From positions 43,122-91,073 of the forward strand of contig JBBHKE010000803.1 in NCBI GenBank assembly GCA_037447655.1: a stretch of DNA of 47,952 bases, in the 5' to 3' direction. The stretch's first letter is position 1; each line of letters begins with the position of its first letter. The notes beneath the pieces were generated by a model that did not search any database, had not been told where the DNA came from, and saw only the letters and a list, made by a program, of their open reading frames with translations. Positions 1 through 10,597 of this stretch are shown here, one piece after another. Source of the DNA: Zygnema cylindricum (Eukaryota > Streptophyta > Zygnematophyceae > Zygnematales > Zygnemataceae). The translations under genes were made by a program, and so were the position numbers.

Positions 1-173
1 AAAAAAGCCCATGTGGTACTATGATTAAATAGTACATGAGATTAAACATTTGACGAAATTAGAGTACATGATAAATTAGTATCATGGTGTACCCGAAAAA
101 ACACAATTTACCGTAAAGTACGCTAATTGTTTCATTACGCTATATATTTCATTACGCTAATAGCGATTCACGG
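1..173. repeat. AT-rich repeat remnant with small-element end motif
   Basis: No gene is visible. The stretch has several 'tacgctaat' words. At 156-178 it holds one copy of the motif gctaatagcgattcacggtg, which recurs at the ends of small elements throughout the window. It is probably a decayed element cut by the window edge. Confidence 0.4.
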
Positions 174-1133
174 TGTAGTTGTCAGAAATTGTACATTTGA
201 AGTACAGTTTTGTACAAGCTACGTACCTTTAAGTTCAAATTAGACGGTCAATCCGTCGAACAACTTTTGACTGGCGGAATATTGTAACGGCGGTTAAAAA
301 AGTGTCGCGCTTGCGAACGTCGACCGTCATAAAAAAAAAAAATCACACGGCCGGCACAGGTTTACTGTAACAAAACTGCGGCAGCCACATATAAATAATA
401 AATAAAATGGCTGCGCGCAGGTAGTTCACACTGACATTTGACTTGGACGATGACACAAATTAAAGGACGACGTACAACATGTATGAACTCGTACGAAACG
501 AAATAAACTTCGTACAAAATAAAAAAAGCGTACCCGCTTTTAAATATCGATGAAACTAAAATGACGCGTCGTCACGCGCGACCAAATGAAGTCACACTAT
601 TTACGAATCAACACCTCTACAGAACGTACTTCACGGGTTCAGCGTCCCGGTTCGCGAGTAGATTTCATTTTTGCGACTAAGTCAAATGTGTGTGAACTAC
701 ACCGCGAATCGTTATTAGCGTTGAGAAATTATTAGTGTAAAGAAAAAATTAGCGTCATTCATTCTAATATAGTGCCAGGAGACGTGGCAGACTATGGTCC
801 ACGTCCTTAAATAGTGTAGTTTATTCTATTTAAGGTATTAATGTCAAAATTTTGGGGTGCCGATATAGAGTTTATAACGCTAATAACGATTCGCGGTGTA
901 CCTGCGCGCAACCATTTTATTTAGATGTGGCTGCTGCAGTTTTGTTACACTAAACCTGCACCAGTCGTGTGAATTGTTTATTTTAATGATAGTTGACGTT
1001 CGCAAGCGCGACAGTTTTTTAACCGCCGTTACAATATTTCGCTAGTCAAAGTTGTTCAACGGATTGACCGTCAAATCTAATATCAAAGGTACGAAACTAT
1101 ACTTCAAATGTACAATATTTGACAACTACCTGC
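174..1133. mobile_element. Non-autonomous palindromic DNA element, long inverted arms
   Basis: The left arm (about 174-430) and right arm (about 893-1133) are inverted copies of each other. gtgtagttgtcag near 174 pairs with ctgacaactac-like sequence ending near 1131, and ggctgcgcgcaggta near 410 pairs with tacctgcgcgcaacc near 900. The arms also share the block containing tgtcgcgcttgcgaacgtcg in inverse orientation. No transposase is present. I could not fix a target-site duplication, so the ends are approximate and the superfamily is unassigned. A relative lies at 2088-3667. Confidence 0.7.
696..902. mobile_element. Small MITE nested in the palindromic element
   Basis: It is bounded by inverted copies of one motif: actacaccgcgaatcgttat at 696 and cgattcgcggtgtacc ending at 902. 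The inside is AT-rich and non-coding. The same motif pair bounds 2734-3259 and 11189-11382. It sits at the centre of the larger inverted-arm element, so it is either a nested insertion or that element's core. Confidence 0.5.
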
Positions 1134-1179
1134 GGGCAGCAAAAAACGTCTCTGCGATTAGCAATTCCCTTGTTTTAGG

Positions 1180-1635
1180 CATAGTTCAAAAGTAGGTGAC
1201 CGTACGCCCATACAATATGCCTATTGTATGCAAAACATACAATATGGCCTTAAGACCCATATTGTATTGGCCGCAAAATCAAATAAAATAGTAACAGGGT
1301 TGAGTTGCACATGGATCGATAGAGAATTAAACGTCATGTCTAAATTTGAAAAAAAAAATAGACAAAAAAATCTTTTTTTGTGAGTTTGAGCGTCTTTTTA
1401 TCAATACCGTCAGATTTGGAGTATCCGACGGTCGTTGATGAAAGTAACGATCCAAGAAGATCACATGAAAAGCCCATAACACAACTTACGACATGATTAT
1501 CGTCAGATTCGGATGATCGGACTGTCGCTGATGAAAGTAGCGATCTAAGAAGATCACATGGAAAGCTCGTAAAACGACTCACGCTAAAGGCGGCCTACAA
1601 AAGGCCTACAAAAAAACGCCTACTTTTGAACTATG
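1180..1635. mobile_element. hAT-like MITE with 8-bp target-site duplication
   Basis: Terminal inverted repeats are catagttcaaaagtagg (1180-1196) and its exact reverse complement (1619-1635). They are flanked by identical 8-bp direct repeats gttttagg at 1172-1179 and 1636-1643. An 8-bp TSD fits hAT (or P) elements. The interior has a second inverted pair (acaatatgcc / ggcatattg-type words at 1210-1270) and a tandem duplication of about 93 bp (1410-1480 and 1503-1582), each unit carrying an agaagatcacatg word. No transposase. A shorter relative is at 18900-19175. Confidence 0.8.
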
Positions 1636-1643
1636 GTTTTAGG

Positions 1644-2087
1644 GATAAAGTGAATCAACGCCCGTTACACGGGCAAGTACTGTGTCATGTTTTACCATGC
1701 GCGTTTATCAATTGGCATGCCAAATCAATGCTCGTTGCACGGGCATGGACCGTATCTTTTTTTTGTGCCCGTTGATCGTACCCCTTAATGTGGTTCGTTG
1801 ATCGTACTCGTTGATTTTACCCCTTGATCGTGCTCGTTTATCATGCCCGTCGATCGTGCCCATTACACGCGCTAGACCGTGTCCTTTTCATTGAATCATT
1901 TGAGTACGACTGTACTATTCTAGACGTCCGTACGGACAATTGTAGACGCGACCCAAAATAACGCAGCATCTGACCCGTTTGATGACGTCGGCCAAGGGAC
2001 ACGCCGTTTACGGGTGCAGACGAACAGAAAGTATGTCTATTTAAAGGTTTCCCAACGGACGACCACCATTATATAATTAGAATGTAG
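1644..2087. repeat. Non-coding spacer with degenerate CGTTGATCGT repeats
   Basis: No gene is seen. Between 1765 and 1860 the words cgttgatcgt, ccttgatcgtg and gtcgatcgtgcc recur about every 15-25 bases, as an irregular tandem array. Two copies of 'gttacacgggca'-like sequence lie just upstream (1660-1745). Function unknown. Confidence 0.4.
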
Positions 2088-3667
2088 ATTGATCATGGCA
2101 GTGACTATTTTGGTTGCGCACAATCACTTACGTCACTTTGTCAATGATTGTACGTTTTAAGTACACAATGGTACAATTAAAGTACTGTATGGGAATCGAC
2201 AAGCCTCTATATAAGTGTGGGACCTTCGGCACCTCGCGCGAACCTTCAGCAACTCTTGGGATCGGGAACGAGAAATAGGGCTTTGTGTTTAGGGTTGTTT
2301 TTTTAATAAACAAAAACCCTAAACGAGCGGTCGCTCGGATAATACGGGCGACGTAGACGCCTTCAGCACCCCCGCGGGGCCAAAAAGTTGCAAGATTCCG
2401 TTGAGTATAAATTTGACGGTTAGGTTGGACAACTTTGACTTTCAAAATATTGTTTCAACCGCTTAAAATTTTGCCGCGCTTGCGAATGTTGACCGTCATA
2501 ATAAAATTAGCAATTCACACGGTCGGCGAAGGTTTACAGTAACAAAATTGCGGTAACCACATGTAAATAAAAGTGTTGCGCACAGTCACTATTTGTCTTT
2601 ACGTGAGCTCCACGGTGAGATCACAAATTGGATTTTAAAAATGTGAGAGCACATGCCGCCAAATTGAAATTTAATCGTGTAGCCGTTACATTGAACTTAG
2701 GCGCAAATTGAAACGAATCCTCTTAAAACTAAAGTACATCGCGAATCGTAATTAGAGTATGAGAAATTATTAGAGTAAAAAAATGAAAGCAAAATTATAG
2801 TTATCAACTCTAAATTGTCTAATCATTATTTTTCCAAAACAAACTTTACTCTAATTTATCAATAACTCTAATTTGGGTTTTTGTCCGTACTAATTATCCG
2901 TGATAATTGCTTTACTATAAATTAGATACACTTACAAAATCTGACAAAACGTACAGTTTCACGTCATTATGACGTTTGAGTTACGTGCTTTGTGAAAACA
3001 CAACTACATGAAAACGACCTGTATTGAATCATTTTTGTACTTTTTTAGATAATAAAACACGGTTTTGCACTTTGAGACACCGATCGTACGCCACACTATT
3101 TAAAATGGCACTATACTAGAGTTGTTAATGATGATTCCCAGAGTACTTTAAATAATGTAGAGAATAATTTAGAATTATGTAATCTATTTAGGGTGATATA
3201 GTCAAAATTTAGGGCAACAAAATTAACATACATAACAGCAATTGCGATTCCCGGTGTACATCACTTTTGAGAGGTTTCGTTGCAATTTGCGTCTAAGTTC
3301 AATGTAACGCTTACATAAATTTCATTTTTGGACTATGTTAAAATCCATCATGTGCTCTGATCGTGGAGCTCACGCAAAGACAATAACTGACTGTATGCAA
3401 CGCATTTATTTACATGTGATTCTCGTAGTTTTTTAGCGTAAACCTTCGCCGGCCGTGTGAATTGCTAATTTTATTATGACGGTCGACCTTCGTAAACCCG
3501 ACAAAATTTTAAGCGGTTCAAACAATATATTGAAAGTCTAAGCTGTCTAACAGATTGACCGTCATAACCGTACTTTACTTGTACCATTGTGTACCTAAAA
3601 CGTACAATCTTTGACAAAATGACGTAAGTGACTGTGCGCAACCAAAATAGTAACTGCCATGATCAAT
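2088..3667. mobile_element. Palindromic DNA element, second copy, with insertions
   Basis: The ends are exact inverted repeats, attgatcatggca (2088-2100) and tgccatgatcaat (3655-3667). Good pairing continues inward for about 90 bp (for example ttggttgcgcacaatcac against gtgactgtgcgcaaccaa). It then includes the block shared with 174-1133 (gccgcgcttgcgaatg near 2472). An unrelated stretch of about 200 bp (2190-2400) with an aaaccctaaac hairpin interrupts the left arm. No coding capacity and no clear TSD. Confidence 0.75.
2734..3259. mobile_element. Small MITE nested in the second palindromic element
   Basis: The left end gtacatcgcgaatcgtaatt (2734) and right end gcgattcccggtgtac (to 3259) are inverted versions of the window-wide terminal motif. 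The 526-bp interior is AT-rich, with repeated 'attagagta' words and no reading frame. Confidence 0.5.
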
Positions 3668-4633
3668 TCCCTTGTTTAAGTGTTTGTTAGGAGGTATTCA
3701 CATATTCACAGTAAGGGGTGTTCTCACTTACTAAATCAGGGAAGTTTTTATAATGTTGTTAACTATAGTGTTGCGAATCGGTAGCGCCTCTCACAAACAA
3801 TATAGATGTATACCAATTTTTATCTGCAAATAGTCGATACATTGGATGACATATAGTTATGCACCAGTATAAAAACCGTCACAATAAATTGATATATCCG
3901 TCCAATATTTCGATCAAATAACATCTCGATATTTGAATTGGTTTTCTATAGATTTTTGCAGTGTTTCGTTGGTTTTCTTACCCCAAGTACCCTTTCCACA
4001 GTATGTCTTAAGCCTAAAATTGTTTGTTTTACATACTTTTATAGGTTAAATTTGATATCGCAAAGAGGGAAACTATTACAAAGGTAAAAATTGATGAAGT
4101 GTAATATTTATTATGGAGTTTTAAAAGGCTAAAAACCATCTTATTGCATATATTGGTATAACAAATTCAATCGTCCCGTAAACCCAGTCGCTCTTGCTGT
4201 TCGATAACCAATAATATCGCATATGAGAGTTATTGCGATATGAAAATTTGCCAATTCACAACGGTGGTAGATTTTATAATGTTTACAAATCGAATCGTAT
4301 TATAACCTAAACGAAAACTGTCGTACCTATATTGACGATTACAACCTATCACTTTTCACACGTTGATGCAAAAATAGCTTGTTTGATTAAAACATTTTAG
4401 GAGGAGGGTGATCGGCCCGACAAACAAGAATTAACAAAAAAGACCAAAGCAGAAAGATATTGAATATGACAAATGAAGTTGTGCGTTTTTTCGAGCATAA
4501 TCTCTTTGTGAGAAAAACAAGGCTTTAAAAAATTGGGTGTTGCCATTGTTGGTGGCTCAATTTACTTTTCTACATTTCAGCGGTCGAATATGTATAAAAC
4601 CTTTTTCGAAAAATCAACATTTATAATTGGTAA
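3668..4633. other. AT-rich spacer, nothing recognised
   Basis: I found no gene, RNA or well-bounded repeat here. A word resembling a hAT-type end (tagtgttgcgaatcgg at about 3765) has no matching partner, so no element is called. Confidence 0.3.
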
Positions 4634-5364
4634 TGTCAAGCTCGTGTGCCTCTTCGGCACATTTGCACTCCCAGGATTTCCGGGGCTTCCTTCCACTGTG
4701 TACGGACTCTAGCGTACGGAGGCGGGAAAGGACAATCAGCCGGATCAGATCTTTATATTTTCACCCTGGAGCCCTACGCAATTTAGTTCACCTTAAACGG
4801 AGGTCAAACTGAGGAGTTAGTCCGGTGCAAAGTGCCTGCTCCATTATATTGTGTGTTCGATGTAGCTCTAGTAGAGGGATACATTAGGGAACGACACGTA
4901 ACCTTTGGGATTATCCCGTTGATCTTACTGTTAGCTGTCAGTAGGATGTTAGTTCAGGCCCCACAACCGGGCCAATTGGGACAAAGTTAGGCGGTTTCAC
5001 GTCAAGTCAGAACTTTGTTTCCATTATGTGTATTATAGAAGGACCTTCGGCCGCCAATCCAGCCGGAACCAGTCGTCAATATTTCAGCCCTGAGTGTAGT
5101 ACAGTCTGTTTTGTCTTATGTCAGGACGATAACAATTGCTGGCCGCTGATTGGCTTGTTAAATTGCTTTGACTTTGGAACTTGCAGTAGGACAAACTAAA
5201 ATTGTATAAGGCACTTGGGGCTGAAGGAGACAGGTTGCTTTTCAGCACTGTCTCCTGAGAAAACCCCCAGAGAAGTAAATCAATCTTTCTGTTGGAGAAC
5301 GGTTGCATTGTGTCGTTGACTCTATTGCCATCTTTGTTTTGAATTGTCTTTTGTGGAGACCGTA
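4634..5364 (+). repeat. 5' LTR (731 bp) of an LTR retrotransposon
   Basis: It starts with tgtcaagctcgtgtg and ends ggagaccgta. A second copy of exactly the same length lies at 21997-22727, with about a dozen mismatches (roughly 98% identity by eye). A TATA-like word tattatagaa (5031-5040) sits upstream of ggaccttcgg; the other copy has the better form tattataaaa. A retroviral-type gag lies downstream in the same orientation, so I read this as the 5' LTR. I could not identify a tRNA primer-binding site after it, and the 3' LTR of this copy is not in the window. Confidence 0.8.
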
Positions 5365-5906
5365 GCACGGGTGGGTAGTTGGCACTATCTTCTCTTTGGG
5401 CGGTTTGGACTTTCGCTGTTTGAAACTAGGAAGAGTCTTGTCGGATCCGTGCGGTGGAACCGGGAGGGGTGAGGGAGACTCATACCTGTTTTCAGGGCCA
5501 TTGGGAGAGGTTTTCCTCTGCTGAGTTTGGTCATCGTTGCACTCCGGGGTATGTGAATTCGCTTCACCATTATCATTCATTTCTATCTTTAATTCCTTTC
5601 TCTGGGGCAAGGTGATATTGTTTAATCTGAAAAGCCGATATTTGTTATTTTCTATGTTTCTGCGTGGGAGTTATTTGCACACTCTTGTGGTTATCTTTGA
5701 GTCTGTCCGGAGTTTTTGCGGGAAGGAACGGACGACTCTCATTTCCTTCCTATTCTTTGGAGAGTAGCTGGGAGTGTGGCATTTAGAGGGCTTTCAGCGA
5801 AGCAGCACAGTGTTGAAAAGCAACCTGTCCCCTTTTGTTTAAGAGGATAGCTGCTAAGGGTGGTGTATTTTATCCAAGAAATCTAGCTCATCTGCTTGTG
5901 TAAGTC
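5365..5906 (+). other. Leader between 5' LTR and gag
   Basis: These 542 bases separate the LTR from the first gag ATG (5907). No conserved reading frame or clear primer-binding site is visible. It would be the 5' untranslated leader of the retroelement. Confidence 0.5.
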
Positions 5907-8306
5907 ATGGGCCGAGGAGAATCTCTGGATAGGGATCCTTCCGGTGTTAGTCCGGAAGAACATGAAAGACAAGAAGGGGTGGCACGAGAGGAAGAGTCCC
6001 AGGTGCCTGAGGGATCGGTCCCTTTCACCTCTGCTTTGAACATTTAACACTTTCTTAAGGGGATGATGCCCCCGCCGGTTGTCGTCGGGACTCCTCCAAG
6101 GCCGACGGAGAGGCAACCCTCACCTCCACCTCCTCCAGTCTTTTCCCCTGAAAACTTTCCGACGTTGTCCGAGGCCGCTAGGGCTTGGGCCACTGGGAAG
6201 GAAGAAAAACAACCTTTATCTCCCCGATCTCGTAGAAAGGGTTTGGCTCACAAGGAAGCGGTCCCAGGCCACCCTCTTGAGGTGGTACGTTATACCAGGT
6301 CTAAGGCTCCAATAGTGGAGACATACATGGATCCTGAACTCTTGTCGGACCCTAACCGACCCGGTCGTAAGGAGATTCTAGCCCTTCACAATATACATGA
6401 GTTGAAGGTTAAGAAGGAGCTGGTGCAGCGGGTTGCCAGAAGTGATCGAGCCCGGATCATACGCCCCGTGGGAGGAGTAGTGGAGATTCTGAGTAGCTCG
6501 TCCGAGAGTGGCTCTCCCATCTCAGCCCGAGAGCCATCGGAGATGCCGTCCACTTCACGACCACAGCCCACCATATCTCAGGAAACTGCTACTAGTAGAC
6601 CATCTAGGGGCATAGCAACTTCTCAGGGCCGGACCAGGGAAGAGAGTAGCAAGCGAAAGGTACCTGAGCCTAAGAAAGATTTCCGGTTCAGCCATCGGGA
6701 CAGCAAAGGTCGATTCGCTCCCCTGGTCAAAGACGAGCCGTTCTTTCCTTCTGCCTCAGTTTCCCAGAGTTCTATGCCTCCTTCGGGCCCAGTTGTTCGA
6801 CCATCCGAAGGACTATGGCGTTCCAGGCCTACGGACCCTGAGGTACCCGGTTTGGGGATTGCGGATCTCTCGGGTGTGGTGAGCAGCACCCAGAAATTGG
6901 TTGAGATTCTGCGATCGCAGGATAAGGCTACGGCGGGGGTCAGACCCGTCGCAATAGATTGGGATGCCCTTGAAGAGGAAAGGAAGAGAGCATTGGAACA
7001 GGAGCTGATCCTGATACGGGAGGCTAGACGGAGATCTGGGGGAATCCTTAATGGACAGGTAGCATCTTCCCGTAGGACAAGTCCCGCGACGGAAGTACAA
7101 CCTCCGGATCAGGCAACTCCTCCCGTCACGCGAGATCCTCGGACTTCACCAGAACCGAGACCAGAATCTCCTCTTCAGCGGGAAGGGGAGGAAACAACAG
7201 GGCCTAACAAAAGTGGGGTGGGTGCAGATTTGCCGAAAAGTCCGGTAGCCGCAGCTACAGGTCTCCCTACAGCTGTCTCGGTCAAGGGATCTTCTACCGT
7301 GGAAGCCGTGGTGCAGCTACAACCCGACCAGAGACTACACATTTCCCTCGGACTTACCACTCCTCCTCCATCGCCACCTCAGCCATCCTCTCCTTCACCT
7401 CCTGTTTCTCCGGCCGCTGCGGTTCGTGGGTCACCGGGACCACCTGTCTTACCCTACAAGTACGACGTTCCTGCCTACTCTCCTCCTCACCGACGTTCTC
7501 CCGGTTCCACCGAAGGAACTCCGCCACCAGAAACCTCCAGCAGGCGTACACGGAGACTGACCCCTTTCCCTCGTAGTCCTCGGCCATCTCCATCCCCTTC
7601 TCCACCAATCCCTCAAGAACCACCGGTGACTAAACCTATTCTCAACATTCCCTCGGTGGAAACAGTTCGCCGGGGGGAACATGCATCTCCTGGGTATAGA
7701 GGGGCAGGACTTCGGGCAGCTTTTCCCAAGGTGATAAGCTCCTCGTTTCCCAAGGGCCAACTCCAAGGAGATACTGGTCATCTCACTATCCCACCAGTAA
7801 CCGTAACTTTCTCAGTGGGGGGAAGTACTATCTCTCGTCAGACCGCTCCCTCTACCGAAGAAGGAGTCGGGCCCGAACCAGACAACGCAGATCCAGGGGT
7901 AATCTCACCGGTTCAGTTTGTTAGCCCAACCGGAACCTCCTCTTCACAGTTCACCAACCTTGCAGAGGAGGGAAAAGAAATGGGGGACGTAAGGATCTTC
8001 ATAGGAGATAGCTCGGGAATCGCTCTCTCTGATTTCGAATTGTTGTGGAAGTCGTTCACCCAATGTGAAATCAACAAATACAAGGGAGGGGCCATTCCTG
8101 CAGATTTTGAAACAACCCTGTTTCCGATGATGGTCAATTATCTAGCCGGAGGAGCTTTGGCCGATTACAAGGAACGTCAACCTCTGTTGATGGCCCCCAG
8201 TATCAAAATATCGGATCCGGATCTGGACGCCGAGGCTCTTCAAGCAGCAGCCGATCTGGCCGCCGCAGCCGCAACCCTCTCACCCCCACTTTCACCATGG
8301 ATATGA
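5907..8306 (+). pseudogene. gag: LTR-element gag, Pro/Ser-rich N-terminal region (broken)
   Basis: The reading frame starts at ATG 5907, 11 bases after an in-frame-free AT stretch. It is stopped once by TAA at 6045-6047 and resumes in the same frame, running open from ATG 6063 to TGA 8306 (747 codons). The protein is very rich in Pro, Ser, Arg and Glu and should be largely disordered. A charged helical stretch (ALEEERKRALEQEL) lies near residue 305 of the 747. Near the C-terminus (about 640-700) it becomes ordered, with FELLWKSFTQCEINKYKG, and ends in an Ala-rich helix. The position behind a 731-bp LTR and before a capsid and zinc-knuckle frame identifies it as retroelement gag rather than a host proline-rich protein. 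The next segment is in another frame. Confidence 0.65.
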
Positions 8307-9289
8307 AACTTCAGGCCCAAGGCAGGGCCTATGTCAACCACCTTCAGGTTGTACAGGGAGCCGAAGCGGCCACTCGGATGGTTGCCAATCCTAATCCCTG
8401 TACCACTCTTCTGGACGCTTGGAGACTCCTTTACACAGAAAGGAACGAAACTGCCATCAAGGAGTTCATAGACTTCCGCAGTTTGAAGAATGAAACTCCC
8501 CAGACGCTGTTCAACCGCCTCTCCAGCCTCTACCAGAAGACCAAACTGTCCACCATCGATACACCGGCTATGGCCACCAAATATTATGTCGCTGTTCGAA
8601 ATTCCTTCGGGCCAACGCGACAGGCAGCTCTGGACAATTGGAGTGCTAGTCAAGCTATACTCGATCACAATCCCACAGCTCAAGAAATTTCATTGGCTGC
8701 TATGAAATTGTATGATCATTTTAATAATAGCGAGGCACGAGAAAAGGCTGTTACCGGGAAATCCACAGCCAACTTTGCAGGTTTCGCCGGGGAAACATCG
8801 CTCAGCCACGACAAACAGACAGAACTGCAAGCTTTGCGGAAGCTTAAGGGGAAACAAGAAGCGGATGCCCGACCAGAACCTGCAATGGTGGGAGATGAAA
8901 AAGTTTTTCTTTAGGACTGCCTGAACTGTAACCAGCCGGGTCACGGATGGAAGAGGTGCCCCCGAAAGCTAAAACCAGAACTTGCCATCAAGCAGAAGGA
9001 GTTTGAGAGGGAGCGTGCGGAAAGAACAAGGAAACAGCAAGAACGCAAGCAAAGAAGCGGAGAAGGAGACCGAACCCCGGTCACTAAAGAAACCTATAAA
9101 CCTACTCCACGCTCTGAAACCGCCAAAATGTCTCAATCCCAGTTGAGACAAATCCGACTTCCGAAATTTGATGACGCTCAAATCTCGAATGAGCTAAGGG
9201 GGAAGTATACCACTGAAGGATCAAAATGTGAGGCTTGTGGGCCTCCAAAGAGAAGGTATGAAAGAGCGGCGAAGCTTTGGAGCGTCTAG
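8297..9289 (+). pseudogene. gag: Gag capsid-like domain and CCHC zinc knuckle
   Basis: The frame opens at ATG 8297, overlapping the end of the previous frame by 10 bases; the upstream TGA overlaps an ATG (atga, 8303-8306). About 200 residues of helical, capsid-like sequence (LLDAWRLLYTERNETAIKEF, then LFNRLSSLYQKTKL) end at an in-frame TAG (8912-8914). Immediately after it, in the same frame, a C-x2-C-x4-H-x4-C knuckle (8918-8959; CLNC, GH, KRC) is followed by a Lys/Arg/Glu-rich tail. The frame stops at 9287-9289. Protease, RT and integrase are all absent: homology is lost near 9283, where a GC-rich foreign stretch begins. A Ty3-type gag is likely but unproven. Confidence 0.6.
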
Positions 9290-9830
9290 CCGGAGCGGCG
9301 CCGAGTGCAAGAAGCGCACCGGCCTACGGCCCGGCTTTTGGCAAAGGAGCAGCGGAGCAGTAGTTCCCTGCTTTTCATTACTTGGGGCAGCGCAACGTGC
9401 GCCTTTGTAAGCATAAGTTATGGTATGCTGCTTATACCGCTGACGGCTCCGCACTAAAGGTGTGTAGCCGCCAAAGCTTTGGTGCGAAGCCGCCAAAGCC
9501 GCTGCGCGCCTTCGTTGCACCGAAGGTGTGCAGCACTGCTACGCACTGAGCACTTCGTGCCTCCGGTGCTAATTATTCACCTTCGGCCAACAGAGTTAAA
9601 GTAGAACAAGCCGAGAAGCGCCGCTATTCCGAACAGCGAGAACAAGTGCTGTGTGCGCTTATTGAACTCCTTCGTCAAACCTGAAAGACCGGCAAAACGC
9701 CGGCGTGGGTGTGCGCACTTGTAAGAGCGGCGAAAACGCCGGGTAGCACCGGCATCTGTCAACGGCCGGTGCGCTTATTGTGCTACTTCTTCACCTTCTT
9801 CTTCGCGACAAAGGGGGGGGGGCTTCAGGC
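9283..9830. repeat. GC-rich island of short hairpins
   Basis: Composition changes sharply from the flanks. Short palindromes are dense: ccaaagctttgg (9471-9482), gcacttcgtgc (9550-9560), ccggcaaaacgccgg (9689-9703), and gcaccggc paired with gccggtgc (9746-9772). Variants of gccgccaaagc repeat. The look recalls GC-rich palindromic repeats of green-algal organelle genomes, so a nuclear insertion of organelle DNA is possible but not shown. A short open stretch at 9595-9690 (residues EKRRYSEQREQVL) may be a coding scrap. Confidence 0.45.
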
Positions 9831-9925
9831 CAAAGGTGATGCGCCGGACAAGCCGCCTTCTTTGTACAAATTTTTCATTTTTTTTGGTTTTTTGGTTGAC
9901 TGTATTGTTTTTTTTTTCTTGTGAA

Positions 9926-10494
9926 TCAACCGTCCGCAACCGCCTGGCCTTCAAAATTTGGCAACCGAATCCGTTCCGGATCCGGCGCGGGCTGTCCGTT
10001 AACGGTCGGTCATGGTTTCGTTTGACCGTTTGCGACCTCTGCTTTGAATTGTCTGTCGTCAATATATTTACGATACAGATAATGAATTTCATTATGAAAA
10101 GTTCGGTGTCTAAACACAAGAGGGAGAGTTTCGGCTTCTCTCCAGAGGTCGCAAAAGTCAAAATTTTACATAAATGAAACCCGACCGTTTTTTTTTTTTC
10201 AAAATCTGAGTAACCGACGCCCGACCGGGTTATGTCACGCTCCAAAATTGTTAACCGTTAACCGACCGGCGTTTACTAAAATAAAAATTAACCGAAACTC
10301 GATTTCTCGCGACTAACCGTGCCCGCCCGTAACCGAAAAAGTACAAAATTAACATATGTACGACGTATGAATAAGCCAATAATTACGATTTGTCGCGTTC
10401 CCTTAGATATGCGAAATGAATAGTGTTTACTAACGTGTGAGATTTGCGACGCTTGTCGGTCACGGTTTCGGTTGACCGTTTGCGACCTCTGCTT
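9926..10494. repeat. AACCG-rich repeat with 40-bp direct repeats
   Basis: A 40-bp sequence ending tgaccgtttgcgacctctgc occurs at 10005-10044 and again at 10455-10494 with two mismatches, a period of 450. Between them are many aaccg/cggtt words (gttaaccgttaaccgaccgg near 10250) and poly-T runs. The ends ggcgcgggctgtccgttaac (about 9983) and ctaaccgtgcccgcccg (about 10313) may be degenerate inverted ends of a hAT-like insertion. The second 40-bp copy ends about 100 bp before the SET gene start. Confidence 0.45.
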
Positions 10495-10597
10495 CTCTCA
10501 CCACGTCCGATTCCTTTCTGTCATGAATAACCATCTGCCATATACATCTTTTTGAGACTGGAGCAAAAGTTTGTTCAGTTTGATTCTGTGAGACAAT

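Noticed and set aside
1340-1582. 80-codon minus-strand frame with an internal repeat
   Set aside because: The protein repeat merely reflects the tandem duplication of about 93 bp inside a non-coding MITE.
2287-2324. Telomere-type words tttagggtt and aaccctaaac
   Set aside because: Only one copy on each arm of a small hairpin inside an insertion; not a telomeric array.
6063-8306. 747-codon frame as a host proline-rich or cell-wall protein
   Set aside because: It is preceded by a 731-bp LTR, joined to capsid and zinc-knuckle sequence, and its N-terminus continues upstream to 5907.
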